A stretch of DNA of 64,000 bases from Bartonella vinsonii subsp. arupensis OK-94-513 (GCF_000278235.1 NZ_JH725037.1:844302-908301); one strand, 5' to 3'. Shown: positions 19,245 through 28,373, counted from the stretch's first letter. The notes: generated by a model from the sequence alone, not told the origin. Made by a program: numbers and translations.

Positions 19245-19282
19245 AAAGCTTCTTTCCGTTTTGTCTCTTATGGTAAGGATGT

Positions 19283-19822
19283 TTATTGATTAGCTATCAT
19301 CTCTTTTTGCGATACACTTCGAATGAGTAAATCAATGAATAAGCTGAGGGTATAAGAGTTTGCCATTTTTGCCTTCATATCCATCAGAGAGGATGCAGCT
19401 TTAGGATTTAGGCCATGAGATAAGCCTTGTTTTGACAAATATTGCTGCAACTTTTCATAAGAGCTATCAACTTTTCCTTGATTTAGTTTTTTACTACGAT
19501 CATTGTTGGCAAGAATTTCTTCAAGCCCCTCCATTTTTTTTATAAAATAATTCCAATCAAAGTCACTTTTAGTATACTCGCTATCAAACATTTTTCCTTG
19601 TCCAGTTAAAAGCCAATTAATATTGACACCGTACAATGTGCGATATGTTTGTAAGACACTCAGATTGGGTTCTCTTTCTCCACGCTCATAAAAGGCGATG
19701 GAATTTTTTGTCATGCTAAAACTTTTAGCCAATGCCTCACGTGACGGATCCCCTAAAGCGAGGCGTACATAACGTAAACGTTTTCCAAATATAGTTTTTG
19801 ATTCAGTTTCAGGACGTGCCAC
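19283..19822 (-). CDS. XRE-family transcriptional regulator
   Basis: 179 residues. N-terminal helix-turn-helix at about residues 12-70: FGKRLRYVRLALGDPSREAL, then AKSFSMTKNSIAFYERGERE, PNLSVLQTYRTLYGVNINWL, ending with LLTGQGKMF, the classic end of phage C2/CI-like DNA-binding domains. The C-terminal 100 residues are helical and contain no recognisable Ser-Lys LexA-type peptidase. Start ATG 19822 opens MARPETESKTIFGKRLR. The 310 bases upstream up to the DUF475 gene should contain its promoter. Similar to a prophage repressor, but an adopted chromosomal regulator is equally possible. Confidence 0.75.
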   Translation of the reverse strand: MARPETESKTIFGKRLRYVRLALGDPSREALAKSFSMTKNSIAFYERGEREPNLSVLQTYRTLYGVNINWLLTGQGKMFDSEYTKSDFDWNYFIKKMEGLEEILANNDRSKKLNQGKVDSSYEKLQQYLSKQGLSHGLNPKAASSLMDMKAKMANSYTLSLFIDLLIRSVSQKEMIANQ

Positions 19823-20138
19823 GAATTTATCTCCCTCAGTAAATCATCATGGTATAGACTTTAATCATTAAAGGCACACTATGTATTAATAACTCATGAT
19901 GTAATGTCAATATTTATAGTTTTATTTTTCTTTATTTTTTTTAATTTTAATTGAATAAAATGCGATTTTTAAGTTATCGTATTACATATTATTTAAAATT
20001 GGTATTCATTTTAGAGAAAATATGAAATTTTCTGTGCTTTTCTTGTTTTTTTACCAGAGTTTCCATATAAAACAACCATGTAGATTCTTTCGATTTTCAC
20101 TACAGATGAATTAAAGAAATAAATTTTGAGGAATGGTC
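19823..20138. promoter_or_regulatory. Divergent promoter region
   Basis: About 310 AT-rich bases between the minus-strand XRE regulator and the plus-strand DUF475 gene. Both promoters must lie here. No operator-like palindrome comparable to the ones at 16.1 and 16.6 kb was found. Confidence 0.35.
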
Positions 20139-21191
20139 ATGGCCTTATTAGGCTATTTTAGGTGGGCTTTTTTTTTCACAATTGTTGGCGTCTTTATGGG
20201 AGGGGCGATTGGTTGGTTTGAAACAGAAAGTGCTGCTGGTTTCCTAAAATATTTTTTTATTTGCTGTGTTTTAGGAATTTTGGAAATTTCTCTCTCTTTT
20301 GATAATTCTATTATCAATGCGCGTGTTCTTGAAAAAATGGATCCGTTATGGCGTCGTCGTTTTTTGATATGGGGTATTTTGGTGGCGGTGTTTGGGATGC
20401 GGATTGTTTTTCCGTTATTGGTGGTTGCTGTTGCTGTTGGAATTAATCCAATTGCAGCAGTAAAATTAGCGGTATGGGAACCACATCAATATGCAGCAAT
20501 CTTAACAGATGCTCATGTGGGGATTGCGGCTTTTGGAGGAACTTTCTTGATCATGGTTGGCTTGAGATATTTTCTTGATTCCCAAAAAGAGGTGCATTGG
20601 CTTGCTTTTATAGAAAAACCGGCTCAAAAGTTTGGAGGGCTTGCTGGCATTGATATTGCAATCGTTTTAACTTTGATATTGTTTTTTTCAGAGCAGATTG
20701 CAAGAGAAGATAGAATGACTTTTTTGCTCGCTAGCCTTTATGGACTTTTGACGTTTATAGGTGTGGAAGCCATCAGTTCACTTTTAGATGCTCCAAAAAC
20801 AACTTTAATGACAGTTGCTAAAGGAGGGGCAGGTGCTTTTCTTTATTTAGAGATTCTAGATGCTAGTTTCTCTTTCGATGGTGTTATTGGTGCTTTTGCT
20901 TTTTCACACAATCTTTTTATTATCGCAATTGGTCTTGGTATAGGCGCATTTTATGTTCGCTCTATGACGATTATGTTGGTCGAATCAGGGATATTGTTGC
21001 ATTATCGTTATCTGGAGCATGGAGCTTTTTATGCTATCTTGGTTCTCGCAGTGATTATGTATCTGCAAACGATTATATCAGTTCCTGAAGTTTTAACAGG
21101 GTTGGTGGGGAGTTGTATTATTGGAATGGCTTTTTATTCTTCTCTTCGTTTTAAGCGTCAATACCTGAATAAACACGGTGTCTCTAAGTAA
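20139..21191 (+). CDS. DUF475 (TerC-like) integral membrane protein
   Basis: About 350 residues, some nine to ten transmembrane helices. The family signature is the pair of acidic intramembrane blocks: LGILEISLSFDNSIINARVL near residue 50 and LEILDASFSFDGVIGAFAFS near residue 245, the ExxLSFDNxxx pattern shared with TerC proteins, which are linked to metal (manganese or tellurite) handling. An internal RYFLDSQKEVHWLAFIEKPA loop is typical of DUF475. Start set at ATG 20139 since GAGGAA is 5 bases upstream; the ATG at 20133 lies inside that ribosome binding site. Not part of an operon; next gene is convergent. Confidence 0.87.
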   Translation: MALLGYFRWAFFFTIVGVFMGGAIGWFETESAAGFLKYFFICCVLGILEISLSFDNSIINARVLEKMDPLWRRRFLIWGILVAVFGMRIVFPLLVVAVAVGINPIAAVKLAVWEPHQYAAILTDAHVGIAAFGGTFLIMVGLRYFLDSQKEVHWLAFIEKPAQKFGGLAGIDIAIVLTLILFFSEQIAREDRMTFLLASLYGLLTFIGVEAISSLLDAPKTTLMTVAKGGAGAFLYLEILDASFSFDGVIGAFAFSHNLFIIAIGLGIGAFYVRSMTIMLVESGILLHYRYLEHGAFYAILVLAVIMYLQTIISVPEVLTGLVGSCIIGMAFYSSLRFKRQYLNKHGVSK

Positions 21192-21232
21192 AATTAATTT
21201 TTTTATGCGTTGTAATAATAAGAGAAGATATT

Positions 21233-21841
21233 TTAGGACGTCATTAAAAGTTCTATGCCGGATTCATTCATAGTTTTAAGCATAGTGTTAAGTGATCCGT
21301 TGAGATCAATACCAGCGCAGGCGTTGAGTGAAACGCTTATTTTAAAGCCGCATTGTATGGCGTGAAGTGCGGAAAATCCTACACAAAAATCGGTTGCTAA
21401 GCCACACATAGCTAGCTTTGTAAATCCATGTTCTTTGAGGTAAGCTTGTAAGCCTGTTGGTGTTGTTTGATCATTTTCAAAAAAGGCAGAATAGCTATCA
21501 ATTTTTTTATTATAGCCTTTTCTGAGGATAAGTTGTGTCTTCTCAATTCTGAGAGATGTATGAAATTCTGCTCCTTGTGTTCCTTGTATGCAATGATCAG
21601 GCCAAAGTATTTGCGGGCCATAGTCAAGTTCAACGGTGTCATAGGGTACTTTTTCAGAATAGGAAGAAGCAAAGCTGCAATGGTTTTTGGGGTGCCAGTC
21701 TTGGGTTAATATAACATGATCAAATTGGTCTATGAGATTATTAATAGCAGGTATAATCGTATCGCTTTGTGGTACTGCAAGTGCTCCACCTGGCAAGAAG
21801 TCGTTTTGAACATCAATAACGATTAAGGCTTTTTTTTCCAT
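21233..21841 (-). CDS. pncA: Nicotinamidase (pyrazinamidase)
   Basis: Cytoplasmic hydrolase that turns nicotinamide into nicotinate for NAD salvage. Isochorismatase fold with the complete catalytic triad Asp10 (VIDVQNDF), Lys108 (LRKGYNK) and Cys153 (ATDFCVGFSA), and the metal ligands Asp48, His50 and His54 (QDWHPKNHCSF). About 202 residues from ATG 21841 (MEKKALIVID); another ATG two codons earlier is possible. No pncB neighbour is visible; the next gene on the strand is an unrecognised protein 47 bases upstream. Confidence 0.93.
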   Translation of the reverse strand: MEKKALIVIDVQNDFLPGGALAVPQSDTIIPAINNLIDQFDHVILTQDWHPKNHCSFASSYSEKVPYDTVELDYGPQILWPDHCIQGTQGAEFHTSLRIEKTQLILRKGYNKKIDSYSAFFENDQTTPTGLQAYLKEHGFTKLAMCGLATDFCVGFSALHAIQCGFKISVSLNACAGIDLNGSLNTMLKTMNESGIELLMTS

Positions 21842-21888
21842 GAACATATTCCTATAGGAGGCTTACCTTTTATGAGACTTTTAAGAAG

Positions 21889-22425
21889 CTATATTTCATC
21901 TTGAAGTTTCGAGATAATTTCACGGATATTGGTATTATTTTGGTAATTATCAAGCCACAAAAGGGGGAGGGTTAGATTTTGACAATTTTTTTTATAGTTT
22001 TTTACGAATTGCAACCATGTACCAATGGGGAGAGCACTATAGTCACTCATTGCTACATGTCTGTGCAAAGCCTTCATGATTCTCAAGCTTGGAACGTCAG
22101 ATCCCATAAGGCATCGGTCGTTTTGTAAACACAATTTGAGCCAGAGCAATGCAAGAGATGAAGACCATTGTTTGCCGTGACACAAAATTGATGAAAAAAG
22201 AGAGGGTTTTTTTACCGCATAATGAACCGCCCATAACGCAAAAAAAGAAGGGGCATAGAGAATTGGTTTTTTGGGAGATACCATACTGCATTGATAAGTC
22301 GGTTTAATACGATAAAAACACAAGGTTATATCTGGTATGGAAAAGAGAGGTGATGTTCGATAGCCTGTTTCAGGTACAGCTAAAAAGATTTGCTTTTTGC
22401 TCTTCGAAGGGGGGATTTTTTGCAT
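21889..22425 (-). CDS. Hypothetical protein, not recognised
   Basis: 178 residues, basic N-terminus (MQKIPPSKSKKQIFLAVPET), then a mixed sequence with many aromatic and cysteine residues (LYAPSFFALWAVHYAVKKPS, ILCHGKQWSSSLALLWLKLC, WLQFVKNYKKNCQNLTLPLL). No signal peptide and no domain that I can name; codon choice is like its neighbours, so a real gene is likely. No good ribosome binding site precedes the ATG at 22425, so the start is uncertain. Lies 47 bases upstream of pncA on the same strand and may be cotranscribed. It could also be a shortened remnant of a longer enzyme. Confidence 0.55.
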   Translation of the reverse strand: MQKIPPSKSKKQIFLAVPETGYRTSPLFSIPDITLCFYRIKPTYQCSMVSPKKPILYAPSFFALWAVHYAVKKPSLFSSILCHGKQWSSSLALLWLKLCLQNDRCLMGSDVPSLRIMKALHRHVAMSDYSALPIGTWLQFVKNYKKNCQNLTLPLLWLDNYQNNTNIREIISKLQDEI

Positions 22426-22587
22426 TTAGAACCATAGTGGGGCTTGTGAGATCAGAAAAAATATATCAATATAAAGCAAAAAGCTTTCGATACAATGCAA
22501 TTGCTCTTTACCGCACAGTGTAAGAAAAGCAAAAGGTTTTTTTCAAAGTTCTAATCTTTTAATATCGCACAATATAAAGAGAAATTT

Positions 22588-24237
22588 ATGGCACGTCAAT
22601 TTATCTATCACATGGCTGGGCTTAACAAGTCTTACGGCAATAAAAAAATTTTAGAAAATATTCATTTATCTTTTTATCCAGATGCAAAAATCGGTATTTT
22701 AGGACCGAATGGTGCAGGTAAATCAACTATTTTACGGATTATGGCTGGGCTAGATAAGGAATATACTGGAGAAGCGTGGCTTTCTGAAGGGGCGTGTTGT
22801 GGTTATCTGCCGCAAGAGCCTCTTCTTGATACCAGCAAAGATGTGCGTGGCAATGTGATGGAAGGTGTTGCAGATAAACAGGCAATTATCGAGCGTTATA
22901 ATGAATTGATGATGAATTATAGTGAGGAAACGGCTGATGAAAGTGCACGTCTTCAGGATATTATTGACAGTCAGAATCTTTGGGATTTAGAAAGTCAAGT
23001 GGAAATGGCTATGGCTGCCCTTGGTTGCCCACCAGCCAATGAGAGTGTGATAAAGCTTTCAGGAGGTGAGAAGCGGCGTGTTGCGCTTTGTAAATTGCTT
23101 TTGTCAAAACCTGATTTATTGCTTTTGGATGAACCAACAAACCATTTAGATGCTGAAACGACAGCATGGCTTGAAAGGCATTTGCGTGAATATCCCGGTG
23201 CGGTGCTTTTGATTACGCATGATCGTTATTTTCTGGACAATGTGACAGGTTGGATTTTAGAATTAGATCGGGGGAAGGGTATTCCTTATGAGGGGAACTA
23301 TTCGGCTTATTTGGGGGCGAAAGCCAAACGTTTGGCTCAGGAAGGTCGGGAAGAGGCTGCACGTCAGCGTGCCTTGTCGCGTGAGCAAGAATGGATAGCT
23401 TCTAGTCCAAAAGGGCGGCAAGCAAAGTCAAAAGCACGGATTAAGGCTTATGATGAGTTGGTCCAAGCTGCACGTGAGCGCCGTCCTGGAGAGGCACAAA
23501 TCATTATTCCTATTGGCGAAAGATTGGGGCAGGTTGTCATTGAAGTTGATAATCTTTCTAAAGCATATGGTACGCGTGTGTTGATTGATTCTCTCTCTTT
23601 CAAGCTTCCTGCTGGTGGTATTGTCGGAGTCATTGGTGCCAATGGTATGGGGAAGTCTACACTGTTTAAAATGTTGACGGGACAGGAACAGCCAGATTCG
23701 GGTCAAATACGTATCGGTGAAACAGTTCATATGAGTTACGTTGATCAGAGTCGTGATTCACTAGCAGGCGATAAAACCGTTTGGGAAGAAATTTCTGGCG
23801 GAAATGACATTATTAAGTTGGGTAAATATGAGATGAATAGCCGTGCTTATTGTGGTGCTTTTAATTTCAAGGGAACAGATCAACAGCAAAAGGTTGCAAA
23901 TTTATCAGGTGGACAGCGTAATCGTGTCCATTTGGCTAAGCTTTTAAAGGAGGGCGGCAATGTTCTTCTCCTTGATGAACCAACAAATGATCTTGATACT
24001 GAAACATTAGGCGCATTAGAAGATGCATTGGAAAACTTTGCTGGCTGTGCAGTTATCATATCGCACGATCGTATGTTTCTTGATCGATTGGCAACACATA
24101 TTTTGGCTTTTGAAGGGGATGGGCATGTTGAATGGTTTGAAGGTAATTTTGCCGAATATGAAGCTGATAAGATTCGCCGGCTTGGTGCGGACGCTCTTAA
24201 TCCAAAACGTGTGAATTATAAGCCGCTTACACGCTAG
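22588..24237 (+). CDS. ettA: Energy-dependent translational throttle protein EttA (ABC-F)
   Basis: Soluble ABC-F protein that binds the ribosomal E site and gates the first elongation step according to the ATP/ADP ratio. Two nucleotide-binding domains are seen: Walker A GPNGAGKST (39-47) with signature LSGGEKRR and Walker B LLLLDEPTNHLD, and a second GANGMGKST (about 350) with LSGGQRNR and LLLDEPTNDLD. The linker holds the arm and P-site tRNA interaction region rich in Arg and Lys (EEAARQRALSREQEWIASSP KGRQ split across 260-290). Length 549 residues matches E. coli EttA (555). Monocistronic, with the usual N-terminus MARQFIYHMAGLNKSYG. Confidence 0.95.
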   Translation: MARQFIYHMAGLNKSYGNKKILENIHLSFYPDAKIGILGPNGAGKSTILRIMAGLDKEYTGEAWLSEGACCGYLPQEPLLDTSKDVRGNVMEGVADKQAIIERYNELMMNYSEETADESARLQDIIDSQNLWDLESQVEMAMAALGCPPANESVIKLSGGEKRRVALCKLLLSKPDLLLLDEPTNHLDAETTAWLERHLREYPGAVLLITHDRYFLDNVTGWILELDRGKGIPYEGNYSAYLGAKAKRLAQEGREEAARQRALSREQEWIASSPKGRQAKSKARIKAYDELVQAARERRPGEAQIIIPIGERLGQVVIEVDNLSKAYGTRVLIDSLSFKLPAGGIVGVIGANGMGKSTLFKMLTGQEQPDSGQIRIGETVHMSYVDQSRDSLAGDKTVWEEISGGNDIIKLGKYEMNSRAYCGAFNFKGTDQQQKVANLSGGQRNRVHLAKLLKEGGNVLLLDEPTNDLDTETLGALEDALENFAGCAVIISHDRMFLDRLATHILAFEGDGHVEWFEGNFAEYEADKIRRLGADALNPKRVNYKPLTR

Positions 24238-24666
24238 AATTTCTTATCTTTTTTAAAATTCATTGAAAAAATGGTGATGCTGTCTAGAGTTTTTGTTTTT
24301 CAAAAAAGAGAGCATCTATCGTATTGTAAGGTTTTTTGTCACTTCAAGATAAGAATCACAGTGTGAAATCCTAATGATATCCTTCACGCAATGCGTCGTT
24401 ATGTTTTATATGCTGGTGGCGTAGATGAAAATCTGTTACGCATCAGATTGTAATAGAGGGACGTAAGTTTTTATATGCAGCTGGTAGGTTATAATGCAAG
24501 TAACTTCGCTGTTTGTGTGGGGATAGTAGCGAGAGATGCTGTTCGTTTTTTAGAAATTGTCCGTTTTTTATAGAACAGAAAAAAATATGAACAGAAGTGA
24601 TGCAACTCTATGCCTTCTTCTTCATTTTCTTTCGTAGAAAATAAATGCTTTTCTGAGAGAATAGTG
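24238..24666. other. Spacer upstream of the ArsR-type gene
   Basis: About 430 bases. A 32-residue frame at 24475-24573 (MQLVGYNASNFAVCVGIVAR, then DAVRFLEIVRFL) looks peptide-like but lacks a ribosome binding site; it may be a remnant. Nothing else is recognised. Confidence 0.35.
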
Positions 24667-25605
24667 ATGAGAAAACCAGTAAGCTTGGATGCACTGATTA
24701 TATTGTTGAAAACGATGGCGGAGATAAGTTGTTTACGTATCCTTGCGCTCTTATGTCAGGATGATCTAACAATTTCTGATTTTATTTTTATCCTTGGTCA
24801 ATCGCAATCGCATGTATCACGGCATTTACATTTATTATATGAAGCAGGATTGATTGCACGTTATCAAAAAAGAGAACGGACTTATTTTAAGTTTTATTCC
24901 AGCTGTTTTGGTAAAGACATTGTGTTGGCTGTTCTTTCAGCTTTGCCAAAGCATGATGCAATGTTAGCGCGTGATTTAGCACGTTTGGTAGATGTTAAAA
25001 AACAGCGCCGAACAATTAGGAGACAGTATTTTTTTAAAAAAACAGCGCAGTGGGAAGCATTCCGATTATCCTATATTGCAAATCACATTGTAGAAAATGC
25101 CTTACTTAAAATCATTGGCGATAAACCATTTGAAACAATGATGGGTATCGGTACCAATCCAAGTTCTCTCTTAAAATTGTTTTCAGGTCTTTATACACGT
25201 GCAGTTGAAGTTGCGTTGGATGATGATATTTTGCATTTATCTGTTGGAGATACAACTTTTGATTTGGTCATTCTTCATTGGGTTTTACATTGTCTTGAGA
25301 ATCCTAAGATGGCTCTTCATAAGGTTGCGCATGTTTTGCGTCCTCAGGGACGTTTGCTGATTGTAGATTTTGTTTACCATGAAGTTGAGTTTTCATATTC
25401 TGACCACGCCCATAGACATCTTAAACTTTTAGATTCACAAATAGAACAATGGCTTAAAAATGCGGGGCTTATTCTGGAACAAACAGTTTGTCTTGCTCCT
25501 ATGCAAAATGAAAAGAAGGAGGGGCCAATGGTTAAGCTTTGGCTTGCGCGTGATCAACGTTTATTGGTAGATGATCTCAAAGATAAAAAAGTACAGTTTG
25601 CATAA
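24667..25605 (+). CDS. ArsR-type regulator fused to a damaged SAM methyltransferase domain
   Basis: 312 residues from ATG 24667 (MRKPVSLDAL). N-terminal winged helix of the ArsR/SmtB type: TMAEISCLRILALLCQDDLT, then ISDFIFILGQSQSHVSRHLH and LLYEAGLIARY. The C-terminal domain is a class I methyltransferase related to UbiE (FDLVILHWVLHCLENPKMAL, HVLRPQGRLLIVDF). In Rhizobiales such fusions normally precede metF and control or support methionine metabolism (family knowledge). Here the SAM-binding glycine motif reads MMGIGTNPSSLL instead of DLGTGTGR, and the following acidic-loop segment is shortened, so the catalytic half may be inactive. No metF follows; the next 930 bases are empty. Confidence 0.78.
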   Translation: MRKPVSLDALIILLKTMAEISCLRILALLCQDDLTISDFIFILGQSQSHVSRHLHLLYEAGLIARYQKRERTYFKFYSSCFGKDIVLAVLSALPKHDAMLARDLARLVDVKKQRRTIRRQYFFKKTAQWEAFRLSYIANHIVENALLKIIGDKPFETMMGIGTNPSSLLKLFSGLYTRAVEVALDDDILHLSVGDTTFDLVILHWVLHCLENPKMALHKVAHVLRPQGRLLIVDFVYHEVEFSYSDHAHRHLKLLDSQIEQWLKNAGLILEQTVCLAPMQNEKKEGPMVKLWLARDQRLLVDDLKDKKVQFA

Positions 25606-26540
25606 TCATATTTTAACGTGTTGTATTCTTTGACTTTTCTTAATTAAAGGCGCGAGAGTGGGGTTTTGTTAAGTCTCTGAAAAGTTATCGCTTTTTATGC
25701 ACATTGTGTTTTTTGCATGGGATTAATGATACTTTGATCTATGGGTTTGTAAGGGGATAGCTAAAGGTATTTTTGTAGAGCTGAGGCTGTGAGGGCAGTC
25801 ATTTAATATGTGTTGGAATTTGTTACTGGTAATAAAATAATCTGTCATTCTTTTAATCCTTCATGATGAATGATTCCGAATAAACTACGTTCGAAAAGAC
25901 TTAAGTTTTAATTTTTATATAAACTTAAAAGGGCTACAAGGTTTATTATTGAGATTTTTACGGAGAGAGTTTTGGAACAAGTTATTACAGTTTTTATGCT
26001 CTTTATAAGGGGAGTTTATACAAACTGGAGTTTCTGGAAAATATGAAAATGATGATAACCGTAGATTCGTATTAATGATTCCTGGAATAAAATTGCTTCA
26101 AATTGGATCATTTTGAATATTTTTTGCCTAAATTTTTCCATTTTTAAACGATTTATAATTTTTTTGTCTTTTTTTGCCTAGAAGATGATAAGAATTTCTT
26201 GTTGTTTAAAATATTTTATTCCATAGCAAAGATATTGCATCAGCTATCTTAATAGTTGATGTAAGAAGACGATCAGGGAACCTCCTCCCCCCCCCCGCGT
26301 GGATCCCTTAGATTGTCTGGCCTGACTGAGGATTTCCTCAGTCAGGCTCTATAGGTGGAGCTTGGTGAAGTCTTATAAAAGTGAAGTGTAGGCGCCTATT
26401 GTTGTATGGCATAGAGTGTAGAGGGGGATGGTTGGTAGTATTACGGTTTTACTCTCATAAGAGCATTGGCCTCTATAAAAAGTTTGTTTGGTTCTGTAAG
26501 AAAAGGGGCTTTACATGCTGAGAAGCTTAGGTAAGAGATA
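25606..26540. other. Long spacer with C-tract and hairpin
   Basis: About 930 bases without a supported gene, at the position where metF sits in related genomes. It contains a C10 homopolymer and a perfect 13-bp hairpin (26287-26347). No metF-like fragment was seen in any frame by eye. Confidence 0.45.
26287..26347. repeat. C10 tract followed by perfect 13-bp inverted repeat
   Basis: Ten consecutive C at 26287-26296, then after 23 bases GCCTGACTGAGGA (26320-26332), a 2-base loop and TCCTCAGTCAGGC (26335-26347). The hairpin is GC-rich in an AT-rich context and is not followed by T residues. It lies about 195 bases upstream of the gene at 26541 and could act on its transcript leader or be a mobile or palindromic repeat unit. 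Confidence 0.6.
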
Positions 26541-26915
26541 ATGGGGTTTTGCTGGCGTCGTGTCCTTTTCGGCTTATTTATATTTTTTATTTTTATAGCC
26601 AGTCTTTTTGCTTCTCGAAATATTACAGTTTATCAGTTGTTATTGGAGCGCTCTTTTCCTTCTCACGAGGTTGATGTTACAGAGGAAATGCTTCTAGAGA
26701 GATTGGCAATATTTTTTCCAGATATTATCATACAACTCTCTAAGCTTGATCCTGAGCAACAGAAGAAGTTGATTGAGGAAGTCCGTCGTGATGTGATTTC
26801 TGTTGCATCTGCAAATGGTCAGAGCAATGAACAGGCTCGTAAGTTGGGTGAAACTGTTGTCATGGTTCTATCAAAAGCAATTTTGCATCCCTCCATTGCG
26901 GATGCTTATTTTTAA
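26541..26915 (+). CDS. Small membrane-anchored protein of unknown function
   Basis: 124 residues. Basic start and hydrophobic segment (MGFCWRRVLFGLFIFFIFIA, residues 1-25) indicate a signal anchor or uncleaved signal; the rest is a soluble helical domain (VDVTEEMLLERLAIFFPDII, IQLSKLDPEQQKKLIEEVRR, ANGQSNEQARKLGETVVMVL). Real-looking composition and an AGGTAAGAG ribosome binding site support it. Not recognised as any family. It is isolated by spacers of more than 900 bases on both sides. A periplasmic or envelope role is a guess from topology. Confidence 0.6.
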   Translation: MGFCWRRVLFGLFIFFIFIASLFASRNITVYQLLLERSFPSHEVDVTEEMLLERLAIFFPDIIIQLSKLDPEQQKKLIEEVRRDVISVASANGQSNEQARKLGETVVMVLSKAILHPSIADAYF

Positions 26916-27848
26916 CTCTTTCTTTTTAAAAAAATATGCTTTTGTTGTGATCTTAAGGGTGTTTTTATCTCTTCATGGAGTTTTGAGAAGAATGCAGGAG
27001 GATTATACCGCATGCTTTTTTGATGTTATAGAGGGATAGAAAATGGTAAATTCCTTGAGTTTTCTTTTTTTCTGCGGATTTTAAGATCTTTATGATAAGA
27101 TCTTTATGAATTGTATAAATCTTAAAGATCGAGAAATGCGCAAGCTTAATGAAATCATAGCTGGGGGCAAAATATTTGAATGAAAATGAGTGATGTGAAT
27201 TTTTATTCAGGCAGTTTTGAGATTTCCTATCTTGCCTCTTTATAGAATTTTCTAAAAATAGATAGACATAATTATTAAGTTTTGTTATAAGGCCAAAAAT
27301 TAATTTTTTATGCGTATTTTTGAGCTTTCCGTACATAATGTGGATTTTAGTGGATAGCTTGTTTAGCAGAGGGCTTTTTTAGCCAGTATTTATCAGCCAA
27401 TGGGAAGTATTGATAGCGGTTTTTATTCTTGGTAGTACTTTTCTGGTATCGAGAGACCTTGGTGAAGACATTCTAGTTTATGTTGCCTTTTGCAGTTATG
27501 GAATTGATCTCACAAGAGATTTTAATAATCGTATGTAAAAAAATAGTAGAGGTATTTTAAATACTGTTTTTGGTTGCTAAAAGTTGAGTGTGTTGTAGTT
27601 ATATCAGTAATTTTCAGAGTATATTATCTTTTTTAGCATGTTAAAGCTTTCATTATAGTTTCTTTATTTTTCGATATTTTATGAGATATAGAAAAATATA
27701 ATAAGTAAGTTGAGTAACTTTCTTCTGTTACAAAAAAAACATCTTGAAATTGTCTTAATATTTTCATTTTCAAGCCGCTCTTTAGCTTTCTTTTTCTGTA
27801 GAATGCGTCCGCAAGGTTTTGTTGCGGCTAGGATTTGAAAATGTCTGA
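26916..27848. other. Long gene-free spacer
   Basis: About 930 AT-rich bases. Contains a 14-base unit TAAGATCTTTATGA repeated in tandem at 27082-27109. Frames of 93-123 codons on the minus strand here are AT-rich with no family-like features, so not called. The promoter of the lytic transglycosylase gene should be in the last 100 bases. Confidence 0.4.
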
Positions 27849-28373
27849 ATGAAGAGAAAGAGAATGCAATTTTTGAAAATCCTTTTAAATACAGCATTTG
27901 CTGTATTTTTTGTGTTTGACACAAGTTGGACTCATACGGGCTTAAATGTCGCTGGTTCAAATAAAAGCTCAGTGAATCCTGCTTCTAAGACTCCTGCTCG
28001 TCCTTATGAATTTCTTATTCAGAAATTTGCAAATAAGTATAATGTTCCTGTTAATTTAGCGCATGCTGTTGTAAGAATTGAGAGTAATTATAAGGCTCGC
28101 ATAAAGGGGGCAGCTGGCGAAATAGGCTTGATGCAAATTAAACCATCTACTGCGCGAGGATTGGGTTTTAATGGTTCTGTTCAAGATCTTTATGATCCTG
28201 CAACCAATCTTGAATATGGTATGCGTTATTTGGCGCGGGCATATACACTAAGTGGTGGGAATACGTGTGGTACGATCCTTAAATATAATGCAGGTCATGG
28301 GGCAAAAAAAATGAATTCCATTTCAGCAAAATATTGCTCAAAGGTAAAAACTTATTTGGCTTCATTAAAATAA
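27849..28373 (+). CDS. Small lytic transglycosylase (SLT domain)
   Basis: 174 residues. N-terminal signal sequence (FLKILLNTAFAVFFVFDTSW) then a short linker and a single SLT/lysozyme-like domain: PYEFLIQKFANKYNVPVNLA, catalytic Glu78 in RIESNYKA, the GLMQIKPSTARGLGF block, LYDPATNLEYGMRYLARAY and KYNAGHGAKK. This is a periplasmic muramidase that cuts peptidoglycan by forming anhydro-MurNAc. The short single-domain form resembles VirB1-like or housekeeping Slt family members; without type IV secretion genes nearby it cannot be assigned to secretion. Lies just upstream of rnpB and the cell wall cluster. Confidence 0.85.
   Translation: MKRKRMQFLKILLNTAFAVFFVFDTSWTHTGLNVAGSNKSSVNPASKTPARPYEFLIQKFANKYNVPVNLAHAVVRIESNYKARIKGAAGEIGLMQIKPSTARGLGFNGSVQDLYDPATNLEYGMRYLARAYTLSGGNTCGTILKYNAGHGAKKMNSISAKYCSKVKTYLASLK

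Noticed and set aside
27679-27960. 93-codon minus-strand frame over the start of the transglycosylase gene
   Set aside because: Overlaps the signal peptide region of a well-supported gene on the opposite strand; no family features.
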